A stretch of 25,585 nt of DNA from positions 1 through 25,585 of the forward strand of contig JAHJFW010000077.1 in NCBI GenBank assembly GCA_018824765.1, given 5' to 3'. Origin of the DNA: Patescibacteria group bacterium (GTDB lineage: Bacteria; Patescibacteriota; Patescibacteriia; 2-12-FULL-60-25). Shown one piece after another: positions 6,915 through 13,934 of this stretch (its first letter is position 1; the number at the start of each line of letters is the position of its first letter). Under the pieces are notes generated by a model. It did not search any database and was not told where the DNA came from. It saw only the letters and a list, made by a program, of their open reading frames with translations. The translations under genes and the position numbers were made by a program.

Positions 6915-8456
6915 ATGACATTCTTTTATATTATTTTAGGGATTATTCTAGGATCGTTTTTTGGTTTTATAGCGGCCAAATCAATTGTCTCATCAAAAGG
7001 AAAAAAGCTCCAGCAGCTGGTTGATGAGGCTGAAGCCAAGGCTAAAAAATTGACTGCCGAAGCTGAAACCAAAGAAAAGGAGGTCTTAATCAAGGCAAAA
7101 GACAAAGCGGTAAAAATTCTGGAAGATGCGCGTTTGGAAGAAAAACGGGCGCTCGAAGAATTAAAAAAGCAACAGAACGCTCTCTCCGAAAAGGAGAATG
7201 TTTTTGGTACGAAATTATTGGAAATCGAGGACGCCCGCAAAGACATTGAAATTAAAAATTCCAAGCTGTTGGAGGACCAGCAAATCATCGAACAGATGAA
7301 ACAGGATGAAAGCGTCAAGCTGGAGGAAGTGGCCGGCTTGAACCAAGCAGAGGCACAAGAAAGGCTGTTGAAGCTGGTTGAAGAACAGAGCCAGGAGACT
7401 TTGATGTCGCGCGTCCGCAAATTGGAACAGATGGAATCGGAGGAAATTGACCGCAAAGCGAAAAATATACTGGCCGTGGCCATCCAGCGTTTGGCGTCCT
7501 CAACTGTCGTGGAAACAACAACCACGAACGTTGAACTGCCCAGCGACGAAATGAAGGGTCGCATAATCGGACGCGAAGGCCGGAACATCAAAGCCCTTGA
7601 ACTCTTAACCGGCTGCGAATTAATCGTGGATGATACACCCGGCATGATTACAATCTCCGGCTTCTCCCCCATCCGCCGACATGTGGCCAAACGCGCGCTG
7701 GACAAACTGATCGCCGATGGACGCATACACCCCGGCAGAATCGAAGAGGCTGTTGAAGAAGCTAAAAAAGAACTGGCGCTGGATATTAAAAAGGCTGGCG
7801 AAGACGCGCTGTTCCAACTTGGCATTGGCGTTGCCGGCATTGATCCCAAACTGGTGCAAATTCTAGGTCGCTTAAAATATCGAACTTCCCACGGCCAAAA
7901 TCAGCTGCAACATTCTACGGAAGTCGCTAATCTGGCCAGTTTGATGGCGGAACAATTGGGAGCGGATGTGACAATCTGTAAAAAAGGCGGGCTCTTCCAT
8001 GACATTGGAAAAGCTGTTGACCATGACTTGCAGGGCGGCCATCCGGAGCTCGGCTACCAAATCCTGAAAAAATTCGGATTCCCGGAAGAAATCTGCTATC
8101 AGTCGCTCGGCCATCATGAAGACAAACCGAAAACGCTGGAAGCGGTTATTGTGAAGGCGGCTGACGCCATCTCCGGCGCTCGGCCCGGAGCCCGGAAAGA
8201 GTCTCTGGAGTTTTACATCAAACGCTTGGAAGAGCTGGAAAACCTCGCCGCGGGCTTTGAAGGCGTGGAAAAAGTCTACGCCATCCAGGCTGGCCGCGAG
8301 ATTCGCGTCTTCGTTAATCCGAAAGAGATGGACGATTTCGGCGCAACAAAATTGGCGCGTGAAGTAGCCGCAAAAATCGAACAAGAATTAAAATACCCGG
8401 GTGAAGTGAGGGTAACCCTGATCCGCGAAACCAGAATCATCGAGTACGCACGGTAA
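6915..8456 (+). CDS. rny: Ribonuclease Y
   Basis: RNase Y is a membrane-anchored endoribonuclease that starts decay of many mRNAs. The 513-residue product begins MTFFYIILGIILGSFFGFIAA, a single N-terminal transmembrane helix. A long charged coiled coil follows (about residues 30-190), then a KH domain with GRIIGREGRN (about 215-224). The HD phosphohydrolase domain has its metal-binding HD in LFHDIGKAVDHD (about residues 362-363). A conserved C-terminal region ends in RVTLIRETRIIEYAR. Length and order match the family. An upstream ATG at 6885 would add ten non-hydrophobic residues and overlaps the paired end of the structured RNA, so I prefer 6915; neither start has a clear Shine-Dalgarno. Confidence 0.96.
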   Translation: MTFFYIILGIILGSFFGFIAAKSIVSSKGKKLQQLVDEAEAKAKKLTAEAETKEKEVLIKAKDKAVKILEDARLEEKRALEELKKQQNALSEKENVFGTKLLEIEDARKDIEIKNSKLLEDQQIIEQMKQDESVKLEEVAGLNQAEAQERLLKLVEEQSQETLMSRVRKLEQMESEEIDRKAKNILAVAIQRLASSTVVETTTTNVELPSDEMKGRIIGREGRNIKALELLTGCELIVDDTPGMITISGFSPIRRHVAKRALDKLIADGRIHPGRIEEAVEEAKKELALDIKKAGEDALFQLGIGVAGIDPKLVQILGRLKYRTSHGQNQLQHSTEVANLASLMAEQLGADVTICKKGGLFHDIGKAVDHDLQGGHPELGYQILKKFGFPEEICYQSLGHHEDKPKTLEAVIVKAADAISGARPGARKESLEFYIKRLEELENLAAGFEGVEKVYAIQAGREIRVFVNPKEMDDFGATKLAREVAAKIEQELKYPGEVRVTLIRETRIIEYAR

Positions 8457-8461
8457 AAAAA

Positions 8462-8581
8462 GAATCTAGAATCTGGAATCTAGGTTTGGGAAGACGCAGG
8501 ACATAGGACGTGAGACCCCGCAATGGGCACTAAAAACTTTTATTCCCATTCGTCATTCGGATTTCATAATTCGTCATTCCT
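8462..8581. repeat. Cluster of three degenerate heptamer repeats downstream of rny
   Basis: The intergenic DNA is built of 7-bp-period blocks in three families: GAATCTA-type (8462-8482, three units), GACNNNG-type (8493-8520, four units) and CATTCGN-type (8547-8581, about five units). I see no coding potential or hairpin. It separates the rny stop from the HU promoter. Confidence 0.65.
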
Positions 8582-8613
8582 TACTTCCCCGCTTGCCCTG
8601 ATGCGAAAAAAGG

Positions 8614-8642
8614 TTTACGCTTAATTAAATCCCTTTTATTAT
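8614..8642 (+). promoter_or_regulatory. Promoter of the HU gene
   Basis: -35 TTTACG (8614-8619, 4 of 6), 17-nt spacer, -10 TATTAT (8637-8642, 5 of 6). The predicted start at about 8649 leaves a leader of only about 7 nt before the ATG at 8656. Confidence 0.6.
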
Positions 8643-8655
8643 TAACGCAAAACCT

Positions 8656-8964
8656 ATGAATAAGGCAGAGCTTATCAGCGTCATTGCCGAAAAAATAGGC
8701 GTGACCAAAAAACAAGCCGAAGACATGGTCGAGTGCTTTGTCGACATTGTCACGGAAACTCTAAAAAAAGGAGGCGAGGTAACGATCGCCAGTTTTGGCA
8801 CTTTTTCCGCCAAACGACGCGCCGGACGCATGGGCGTCAATCCGCAAAACCCGTCAGAAAAGATTCAAATAAAAGCTGTTACAGTTCCCAAATTCAAAGC
8901 TGGCAAAGGTTTAAAGGATGCGCTGAAACACTCGCCTGAAGCGGAGGAACCGGCGGCAATGTAA
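8656..8964 (+). CDS. hup: HU-family nucleoid DNA-binding protein
   Basis: HU proteins are small dimeric DNA-bending proteins that compact the nucleoid. The 102-residue product (MNKAELISVIAEKIGVTKKQAEDMVE...) contains the family signature GGEVTIASFGTFSAKRRAGRMGVNPQN, and the beta-arm segment ending in the proline-containing KAVTVPKFKAGKGLKDAL. A short acidic, alanine-rich tail follows the standard 90-residue fold. It is monocistronic: it has its own promoter, and a terminator-like hairpin follows at 8976-9007. Confidence 0.96.
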   Translation: MNKAELISVIAEKIGVTKKQAEDMVECFVDIVTETLKKGGEVTIASFGTFSAKRRAGRMGVNPQNPSEKIQIKAVTVPKFKAGKGLKDALKHSPEAEEPAAM

Positions 8965-8975
8965 AGAGGTTCCTG

Positions 8976-9007
8976 AAAAAACTTCCGGTCTCGCGCCGGC
9001 GGTTTTT
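8976..9007 (+). terminator. Terminator after the HU gene
   Basis: CCGG (8985-8988) pairs with CCGG (8996-8999), extended by AAAAC / GTTTT outer pairs, and is followed by TTTTTATTTTT. The stem has an internal mismatch, so it is of moderate strength. Confidence 0.6.
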
Positions 9008-9070
9008 ATTTTTGCATGGAAGGAAAATTTTACTGCCGAAGCAATATAATTTTTTCTAGGTGATTTTTTA

Positions 9071-9079
9071 TGCTATTCT
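9071..9079 (+). promoter_or_regulatory. Extended -10 element placing the pilT transcript start at its ATG
   Basis: TGC-TATTCT at 9071-9079 has the TGn extended -10 form. It ends exactly 6 nt before the pilT ATG at 9086, so the transcript would be leaderless. A perfect TATAAT at 9045-9050 is an alternative -10 with a weak -35, giving a leader of about 29 nt. Confidence 0.45.
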
Positions 9080-9085
9080 ATTTCT

Positions 9086-10141
9086 ATGCCGCCAAACAAT
9101 AATTCGCTTATACACAAACTATTCGGGCAAGCAGTTTCTTCAAAAGCTTCCGATGTCCACATACACACCGGCGAAAGGCCGATCTTTAGAATACAAGGCG
9201 ACTTGAAAGCGCTTAAAAACGAGGCTGCAGTCGAGGAAAAAAACTTATTGGCTGACATAAAAAAAATACTGCCTGCGAATAAATTCGAAGCTTTTGAAAA
9301 AAAACACGACATTGATGCTTCTGTCGAACTGGAGGATCGCAACAGGTTTCGCATCAACTTTTATTGGACGAAAGGCAAGCCAGGTTTAGCGGCGCGTTTG
9401 ATTCCAGCTGCCATTCCTAAGCTTGAATCACTGGATGCACCGGAAGTGACGGATGAATTCGTAAAACTCACTCAAGGTCTTGTGCTCGTTGCCGGACCGA
9501 CGGGCGCAGGCAAATCAACCCTGCTCGCCAGCATGTTGGAGCACATCAACCAGAATCGCGTCGAGCATATCGTTACATTGGAAGATCCGATTGAATTCGT
9601 TTACGAATCCAAAAAAAGCTTGGTTACGCAGCGCGAATTGGGGCTTGATTTTTTGACTTTTGCAGAAGGCCTCAAACATGTGTTCAGACAGGATCCGGAT
9701 ATTGTTCTGGTTGGCGAAATGCGCGATCCGGAATCAATCTCATTGGCTTTGACTTTGGCTGAAACCGGACATTTGGTGTTGACGACTCTGCATACTAACG
9801 GCGCCGCGCAAACAGTTGAGCGCATAATCGATTCATTCCCGGGCGCGCAACAGCAGCAAATCAGGCTTCAGCTCTCACTTATGCTGAAGGGCGTAATTTC
9901 ACAGCTGCTTCTGCCGAGTTTGGACAACAGGCTCATACCGGTCCATGAAGTTTTGATAAATACGCATGCGGTCTCCAATCTGATAAGAGAGGGACGAACC
10001 GAACAATTACAAAATACGATCTTCACCTCCAAAGACGAGCACATGGTTGATCTGGATCAAGAATTGCAGTGGCTGGTAAAAGAAAAAATAATAAGTCCGG
10101 ATGTTGCGCTTATCCACGCGCATAATCCGAAGAATTTTTAG
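9086..10141 (+). CDS. pilT: Type IV pilus retraction ATPase PilT
   Basis: PilT is the hexameric cytoplasmic ATPase that powers pilus retraction and twitching or DNA uptake. The 351-residue product shows the N-terminal ASDVHIHTGERP segment and Walker A GPTGAGKST (residues 137-145). The Asp box lies around VTLEDPIEF, Walker B in DIVLVGEMRDPE (about 205-216), and the His box in TGHLVLTTLHTNGAA. Length matches PilT rather than the longer PilB. No pilin, pilB, pilC or pilM-O genes lie in the window, so its machine must be encoded elsewhere. It is convergent with the unknown gene at 10223-11221. Confidence 0.94.
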   Translation: MPPNNNSLIHKLFGQAVSSKASDVHIHTGERPIFRIQGDLKALKNEAAVEEKNLLADIKKILPANKFEAFEKKHDIDASVELEDRNRFRINFYWTKGKPGLAARLIPAAIPKLESLDAPEVTDEFVKLTQGLVLVAGPTGAGKSTLLASMLEHINQNRVEHIVTLEDPIEFVYESKKSLVTQRELGLDFLTFAEGLKHVFRQDPDIVLVGEMRDPESISLALTLAETGHLVLTTLHTNGAAQTVERIIDSFPGAQQQQIRLQLSLMLKGVISQLLLPSLDNRLIPVHEVLINTHAVSNLIREGRTEQLQNTIFTSKDEHMVDLDQELQWLVKEKIISPDVALIHAHNPKNF

Positions 10142-10222
10142 ATCCGCTTTTTTTGAATTTATGCCTGCGTTTACAGATTCGGAGGCAAAGATTCTGTTCG
10201 CGCTGCGGAAAAAAGAGAACTT

Positions 10223-11221
10223 CTATTTGATAAACTTCACTTCAAAACCCAATAAAGATCCCTTCATGCAAAACCAATCATTCGAACCGCCAACGCTCCC
10301 TAAAACCGCCTTGTGCGCCGTTGCATTACTGTCGGAAAAAATCGAAGGACACCAGCGCAAATAGTCGGGTTTCAAATTCGACGTCTCATTGTCAACCGGT
10401 TTTACGCTTTGCATAAGATAATATATATTCGGATCTGCAGGCGTGGCAGTAAACACGTTGTCGCCGTATTTCCGGTTATTCCACAGATAACCGCCGACCT
10501 TGTCTAATGATGCATCGGTCAACAATTCTATTTTTACAGACATCGATTGCGGCGCAAGATCAATTACAAGTTCGACATCCGCAGATAATGTAATGGTGTT
10601 CTGATTTCCGAGTTTGAATTCTTTATCTTTCGCTGTTACGACCACAATAAACTCCTCATCATCCACATCTGGTTTTGGGACGGAAATTATACTCTCTGAA
10701 TCCCCTTTCCCAACATGGAATATTTGTTTTGTCCCTGTTGCTCGATAGGCGACAATTGAAAGCGGCGTAAGCGACGTTGCGGTCTCTGAAAATCCTGCCA
10801 AACTGAATTTCGACAGCTTCAAACCCCTGGTCACAGTCAGCGAATAAACCAGCTGTTTTATAGTCACGTCCCCAAATTGTTCCTGTTGCTGTAGAGGAGT
10901 TGCGCTGAATGAAAACAGTTTGACGTTCTGTGTCGATCCGCTGCTTTTTAGGGAAACTAAAATAGGGGCAAGGGATCGGGCAAGCAAAGGCTCATTCTCC
11001 GCCTTTGGCATAATGATTGGCCTTGAAGCCTCTGGCGATACTTCGACGACATTAACCGCTACTGGCGGTGGAGCGATTTTGGTTTGCAGCCTTGTTATAA
11101 AACCATAGCCGTAGCTGTACCCGTATGCCGCAAGCCCCATTAGGGCAATTGCCGTTACTCCGATTAAAATGCGAGTGGAGGTTTTGGACGCAACGCGCGT
11201 CTTAGTTCTTGTTTTTGGCAT
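10223..11221 (-). CDS. Unknown protein with one N-terminal membrane anchor
   Basis: I do not recognise this 332-residue protein. A basic N-terminus (MPKTRTKTRVASKTSTR) precedes one hydrophobic helix (ILIGVTAIALMGLAAYGYSYGYGF). A proline/valine-rich linker and about 270 residues rich in beta-type alternation follow, with a TVTRGLKLSKFSLAGF segment. The C-terminal part has a cysteine pair (YLRWCPS and NDWFCMKG) that could form a disulfide. The topology suggests a protein anchored in the cytoplasmic membrane with an exported domain, as often seen for CPR surface or pilus-associated proteins; this is inference. It starts at ATG 11221 with a possible -10 box about 33 nt upstream, and it converges with pilT. 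Confidence 0.8.
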   Translation of the reverse strand: MPKTRTKTRVASKTSTRILIGVTAIALMGLAAYGYSYGYGFITRLQTKIAPPPVAVNVVEVSPEASRPIIMPKAENEPLLARSLAPILVSLKSSGSTQNVKLFSFSATPLQQQEQFGDVTIKQLVYSLTVTRGLKLSKFSLAGFSETATSLTPLSIVAYRATGTKQIFHVGKGDSESIISVPKPDVDDEEFIVVVTAKDKEFKLGNQNTITLSADVELVIDLAPQSMSVKIELLTDASLDKVGGYLWNNRKYGDNVFTATPADPNIYYLMQSVKPVDNETSNLKPDYLRWCPSIFSDSNATAHKAVLGSVGGSNDWFCMKGSLLGFEVKFIK

Positions 11222-11253
11222 ATAAAAAAATCAAAAAAATAAAACCGGTATGG

Positions 11254-11259
11254 ATTGTA
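11254..11259 (-). promoter_or_regulatory. Possible -10 box for the membrane-anchored protein gene
   Basis: TACAAT on the minus strand (5 of 6) lies 32 nt upstream of the ATG at 11221. A T-rich -35 region is weak. The element sits in the 72-nt gap after proS, suggesting that the gene has its own start. Confidence 0.35.
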
Positions 11260-11293
11260 CCATAGCAACATATAAGTAAAAACCCTCTCCTTT

Positions 11294-12568
11294 CTACTCT
11301 TCCGCGGCAAACGCAATCACTTCATCGCGTATATCCTGCACAGTCACCAGCGACGATGTTTTTTCTTGCCGCAATTTCCACTCGAATGCATTGTCTTTTA
11401 AAGTCTTCTCCGAAATTATCAAACGCAAAGGAAATCCGAGAAGATCCGCGTCCACCAACTTCTCTCCGGCGCTCACATCTGTGCGGTTATCCCACAAAAC
11501 TTCAATCCCCTCTTTTTCCAAATCATCATAAAGCCCCTCTGCCGTTTCACGAATGCGCGCCTGCAAACTTGCGTCTTTTGACGACAATGAAACCAGATGG
11601 ACTGCCATGGGCGCGACGGATTTCGGCCAAATGATACCGCGATCGTCATGCGACGCCTCAACAATGGCGCCCACCAGCCGCGTAATTCCGATGCCAAAAC
11701 ACCCCATATACACCAACTGCTTTTCGCCGTCTTCAGTAGTTACTTCGACATTAAAGGCCTCGGCAAATTTATGTCCCAGATCAAAGATATTGCCGATCTC
11801 GATCCCTTTTGTCATGCCAAGTGCGGCGCCGCATTCAGGACAGGAGCCGCCTTTTTTCACCGTCGCGATTTCCGCGTTTCGCGCAAAACTGCATGCTGTA
11901 CACGCTAAAATGTTATCTTCTCCCGCCGGTGTTTCCAAATGAAATTCGTGGGAAAACTTTTTGGAAAAATCACCGCCCGACGCCTCCGTAACTTTCGCGC
12001 GAATGCCGCACCGCCCAAAGACCCGCATATACGCCTCCATGGCGCGTCCATAAAAATCCTCCAAATCTTCTTGCGACAAATGAAATGAATACAAATCCTT
12101 CATTCCAAACTCACGCCCGCGCAAAACGCCGCTCTTAGCCCGCAACTCGTCGCGGTATTTTGTCTGAATCTGGTATACCGCCAATGGCAAATCCTTGTAA
12201 GATGAAATAAACGACTTTACGAGGGGTGTCACAATCTCTTCATGCGTGGCCCCTAGCGCAAATTCTTTTTTCGTCTGGCTCTTAAGCTTAAACAACACAT
12301 CAACCGTGTCCCAGCGGCCGGTCGTCATCCAATTCTCTTTCGGTTGAAGGCCGGGCATCAAGATCTCTTGCGCACCCAAGGCATCCATTTCCTCACGAAT
12401 AATCGCTTCCACCTTCCGCAACGTTTTAAGCCCCAACGGCAGCCATGAATAAACCCCGGCCATTTCTTGATGCACAAATCCGCCCTGCACCAGCAGTTTG
12501 GCATTCGCGGATTCGGCGTCGTGCGGCGGCTCTTTCGCGGTCTTTGTAAAAAGTTGTGTCATTCTCAT
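11294..12568 (-). CDS. proS: Prolyl-tRNA synthetase, short form without the editing insertion
   Basis: ProRS charges tRNA-Pro with proline. The 424-residue product begins MRMTQLFTKTAKEPP and shows class II motif 2 (TKYRDELRAKSGVLRGREFGMKDLYSFH) and motif 3 (GCFGIGITRLVGAIVE), followed by the anticodon-binding domain with RTDVSAGEKLVDADLLG. The segment SHEFHLETPAGEDN continues almost directly into GIEIGNIFDLG. The roughly 180-residue INS editing domain of E. coli-type ProRS is therefore absent, replaced by a short stretch with CTAC and CPEC that could form a zinc ribbon. This is the known short bacterial/mitochondrial-like form. In-frame ATGs at 12568 and 12562 are both possible; upstream codons look non-coding. 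A TAGTAT box at 12577-12582 is a weak promoter candidate. Confidence 0.95.
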   Translation of the reverse strand: MRMTQLFTKTAKEPPHDAESANAKLLVQGGFVHQEMAGVYSWLPLGLKTLRKVEAIIREEMDALGAQEILMPGLQPKENWMTTGRWDTVDVLFKLKSQTKKEFALGATHEEIVTPLVKSFISSYKDLPLAVYQIQTKYRDELRAKSGVLRGREFGMKDLYSFHLSQEDLEDFYGRAMEAYMRVFGRCGIRAKVTEASGGDFSKKFSHEFHLETPAGEDNILACTACSFARNAEIATVKKGGSCPECGAALGMTKGIEIGNIFDLGHKFAEAFNVEVTTEDGEKQLVYMGCFGIGITRLVGAIVEASHDDRGIIWPKSVAPMAVHLVSLSSKDASLQARIRETAEGLYDDLEKEGIEVLWDNRTDVSAGEKLVDADLLGFPLRLIISEKTLKDNAFEWKLRQEKTSSLVTVQDIRDEVIAFAAEE

Positions 12569-12624
12569 ATTCCGCAATACTATCGCAAAAGAGAGCATTA
12601 GTGGCAAGTCATTTTCGCGTATAT

Positions 12625-12649
12625 AAAAAAACCGGTGGTAGCACCGGTT
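12625..12649 (-). terminator. Terminator of the acidic zinc-ribbon gene
   Basis: An 8-bp GC-rich stem AACCGGTG / CACCGGTT with a 4-nt loop is followed on the minus strand by a T run. It sits 25 nt after the stop of the gene at 12675-13001 and before proS. Confidence 0.8.
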
Positions 12650-12674
12650 GAGATCGGACTTCGCGACACAAGCG

Positions 12675-13001
12675 TCAACGCAACTTCAACTCGTAGCTTT
12701 TTTTGAAGAAACGGGGCTTTTGGTTTCGTCGCGCAAAACGCCGACTGCAAACATTGCAGATCTGCTCGGAGTGCAAGTTGTACCTAGAGATGATAGTGCC
12801 GCACATGCGGCCATCGTCCAGCAAGGCTTTGCAGGGTTTTCCGGCAAAACCTTCTTTTGGCCTTGCAACACGCACATGCGCATGATCGTCGCTGCCGGAT
12901 TCATCGGCTTGCGCGCAATCTTCATCTTCATCCGAGTCCGCATCCTGCTCCTCAATCTCATCAACCGGATTGATGACGAACTGGGTTGTGACAAACGGCA
13001 T
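12675..13001 (-). CDS. Unknown acidic protein with a C-terminal zinc ribbon
   Basis: I do not recognise this 108-residue protein. The N-terminal half is strongly acidic (EIEEQDADSDEDEDCAQADE). The C-terminal half is basic and has two cysteine pairs, CKALLDDGRMC (C-x9-C) and CNVC, about 13 residues apart, the pattern of a zinc ribbon. It ends in a lysine/arginine-rich stretch. The gene is well supported: a consensus promoter at 13042-13070, AGGAGG four bases before the ATG, and a strong terminator just after the stop. Its GC-rich third positions and good Shine-Dalgarno resemble the kinase gene at 16644-18179 more than its neighbours. A charged-tail zinc ribbon could bind nucleic acid or RNA polymerase, but no function can be assigned. 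Confidence 0.8.
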   Translation of the reverse strand: MPFVTTQFVINPVDEIEEQDADSDEDEDCAQADESGSDDHAHVRVARPKEGFAGKPCKALLDDGRMCGTIISRYNLHSEQICNVCSRRFARRNQKPRFFKKSYELKLR

Positions 13002-13041
13002 GCGTCCTCCTCGCTTGCATTAGAAAAGAACGGGAGCAAGA

Positions 13042-13070
13042 AGAATATTTTTTCTTCAAGGAATTGTCAA
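13042..13070 (-). promoter_or_regulatory. Strong promoter of the acidic zinc-ribbon gene
   Basis: Minus strand: perfect -35 TTGACA (13065-13070), 17-nt spacer, -10 TATTCT (13042-13047). A small inverted repeat GAAGAA/TTCTTC overlaps the spacer and the -10. The leader is about 35 nt and contains AGGAGG at 13006-13011. Confidence 0.75.
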
Positions 13071-13100
13071 GGACAAGATTTCCATCGTGCCAGACAAATG

Positions 13101-13142
13101 CCATTATCAAAAATTTCCCGATCGGGAAATTTTTGATAATGG
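13101..13142 (-). terminator. Perfect 42-bp palindrome, terminator of tRNA-Arg
   Basis: All 21 positions pair. The half-site is CCATTATCAAAAATTTCCCG (plus one base), with the central CCCGATCGGG. It overlaps the CCA end of tRNA-Arg and so starts immediately at its 3' terminus. It shares the ATTATCA/TGATAAT ends and the CCCGATCGGG core with the copy at 24866-24907. Confidence 0.85.
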
Positions 13143-13214
13143 TGCACCCGCCAAGAATCGAACTTGGATCTCGGGCTTCGGAGGCCCGCATTCTATCCGT
13201 TGAAATACGGGTGC
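13140..13214 (-). tRNA. tRNA-Arg, anticodon CCG
   Basis: The reverse strand folds into a cloverleaf. Acceptor GCACCCG pairs with CGGGTGC; the anticodon stem CGGGC/GCCCG encloses the loop CTCCGAA with anticodon CCG (reads CGG). The T arm is CCAAG-TTCGATT-CTTGG. The D stem is weak (first pair T-T). Discriminator A and a genome-encoded CCA are present. A consensus-like promoter lies upstream (13228-13256). Confidence 0.93.
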
Positions 13215-13227
13215 TAAAAACGGAAGG

Positions 13228-13256
13228 AGCATAGCGGAAAACATCAATTGCTACAA
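13228..13256 (-). promoter_or_regulatory. Promoter of tRNA-Arg
   Basis: Minus strand: -35 TTGTAG (13251-13256), 17-nt spacer, -10 TATGCT (13228-13233). The predicted start is about 7 nt before the mature 5' end of the tRNA. Confidence 0.6.
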
Positions 13257-13323
13257 GGTGAATCACTTGACTACGGGCACTAAATTCCTTTATTATCCAT
13301 AAGCTTCATAAAAATGAAATATT

Positions 13324-13356
13324 GCGTCGGTAATCGGCAGAGCCTCTTGCCGACGC
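13324..13356 (+). pseudogene. Miniature tRNA-Lys relic, copy 1
   Basis: This 33-nt stretch equals the 72-nt body of the intact tRNA-Lys with three internal deletions (5, 6 and 28 nt) and one base change. The 7-bp acceptor stem GCGTCGG/CCGACGC, the D-arm piece GGCAGAGC and the CTCTT of the anticodon loop remain. The T arm, most of the anticodon stem and the CCA end are lost. An alternative stem TCGGCA/TGCCGA can form inside. Confidence 0.75.
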
Positions 13357-13405
13357 GGCGTTCGGTCCATATGGTAGAGTAAACTCTCCCGCATTTCCCT
13401 CACTT

Positions 13406-13438
13406 GCGTCGGTAATCGGCAGAGCCTCTTGCCGACGC
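13406..13438 (+). pseudogene. Miniature tRNA-Lys relic, copy 2
   Basis: Identical to copy 1 and 82 bp downstream of it. It is followed by the same spacer and then by the intact tRNA-Lys gene. Confidence 0.75.
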
Positions 13439-13487
13439 GGCGTTCGGTCCATATGGTAGAGTAAACTCTCCCGCATTTCCCTCACTT

Positions 13488-13563
13488 GCGTCGGTAGCTC
13501 AATTGGCAGAGCAGGGGCCTCTTAAGCCCAAGGTTCTGGGTTCGATTCCCAGCCGACGCACCA
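13488..13563 (+). tRNA. tRNA-Lys, anticodon CTT
   Basis: Acceptor GCGTCGG/CCGACGC, D arm GCTC...GAGC, anticodon loop CTCTTAA (CTT, reads AAG), T arm CTGGG-TTCGATT-CCCAG, discriminator A and encoded CCA. The first anticodon-stem pair is a G-A mismatch. It is preceded by the 82-bp tandem repeats and followed at once by a terminator. Confidence 0.95.
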
Positions 13564-13594
13564 AAAAAACAATGACAAACGTCGTTGTTTTTTT
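13563..13594 (+). terminator. Terminator of tRNA-Lys
   Basis: A-rich/T-rich arms (AAAAAAACAATGAC with GTCGTTGTTTTTTT) pair over 14 positions with one T-G wobble and a 4-nt loop. They begin at the CCA end of the tRNA and finish in a run of seven T. Confidence 0.8.
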
Positions 13595-13643
13595 AATAAA
13601 GAAGCTTGGAATCGAGGGGTATTCTAAAAATAATTCTCCCGAT

Positions 13644-13675
13644 AAAAAAACCGGACGTTCTGTCCGGCTTTTTTT
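13644..13675. terminator. Bidirectional terminator between tRNA-Lys and the DUF378 gene
   Basis: CCGGAC (13651-13656) pairs with GTCCGG (13662-13667). Seven A precede the stem and seven T follow it, so it terminates well on both strands; it ends the minus-strand DUF378 gene. Confidence 0.85.
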
Positions 13676-13679
13676 AATC

Positions 13680-13901
13680 TCACATCTTCTTTTCTCCGCC
13701 CCCTTTGGCTTTGCAGGAGCCGCCGAACAACATTACCAAAGCTGACAACCCGACGAGGATATACACAACCCTCACGAGCGTTGGCCATAACCCGAAAATC
13801 AGATTGACAAGATCCAAATCAAAGGCTCCGACCAGCCCCCAATTTAATGCGCCTACGATCACGAGGATCCAGGCGACTTTTTGTAATAAGCCTGTCTTCA
13901 T
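13680..13901 (-). CDS. DUF378 small membrane protein
   Basis: The 73-residue product (MKTGLLQKVAWILVIVGALNWGLVG...) has two transmembrane helices, about residues 8-27 and 43-62. It contains the DUF378 signature GALNWGLVGAFDLDLV followed by a glycine-leucine turn. The family is widespread in bacteria, and its function is unknown. The C-terminus GGSCKAKGGGEKKM is charged and probably cytoplasmic. The ATG at 13901 is preferred over an upstream start because the family begins just before the first helix. An extended -10 box TGCTATAAT lies 33 nt upstream and a strong terminator follows, so it is probably monocistronic. Confidence 0.9.
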   Translation of the reverse strand: MKTGLLQKVAWILVIVGALNWGLVGAFDLDLVNLIFGLWPTLVRVVYILVGLSALVMLFGGSCKAKGGGEKKM

Positions 13902-13934
13902 AAAAAAATAAAACAATGAATTAATCTGCAATTC

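Larger units (their letters stand above)
13322..13485 (+). repeat. Two identical 82-bp tandem repeats upstream of tRNA-Lys
   Basis: Units 13322-13403 and 13404-13485 are identical over 82 bp. The intact tRNA-Lys begins as a third copy: TTGCGTCGGTA at 13486-13496 continues the period, then diverges. Each unit holds a 33-nt miniature of tRNA-Lys followed by a 47-nt spacer ending CATTTCCCTCAC. The spacer contains TTGCCG-17 nt-TATGGT, a possible promoter, and a small AGAGT/ACTCT hairpin. The same spacer therefore precedes mini-copy 2 and the real tRNA. Confidence 0.95.

Noticed and set aside
6926..7849. Long minus-strand open frame (307 codons) opposite rny
   Set aside because: It is antisense to the highly conserved RNase Y coding sequence. 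Its serine/leucine/phenylalanine-rich composition is typical of the mirror of a coiled-coil gene.
10161..10364. Plus-strand frame MPAFTDSEAKILF... just after pilT
   Set aside because: It overlaps the 3' end of the minus-strand membrane-protein gene head-on, and its second half is low-quality. It cannot be excluded but is not supported.
12648..13136. Plus-strand open frame of 162 codons opposite the zinc-ribbon gene
   Set aside because: The minus strand has a consensus promoter, a Shine-Dalgarno, a zinc ribbon and a terminator. The plus frame runs through the terminator hairpin and the tRNA-Arg palindrome.
13322..13485. CRISPR array or T-box leader reading of the 82-bp repeats
   Set aside because: There are only two identical units with no variable spacers. 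The next element is a tRNA rather than a synthetase or amino-acid gene, and no antiterminator/terminator pair is visible.
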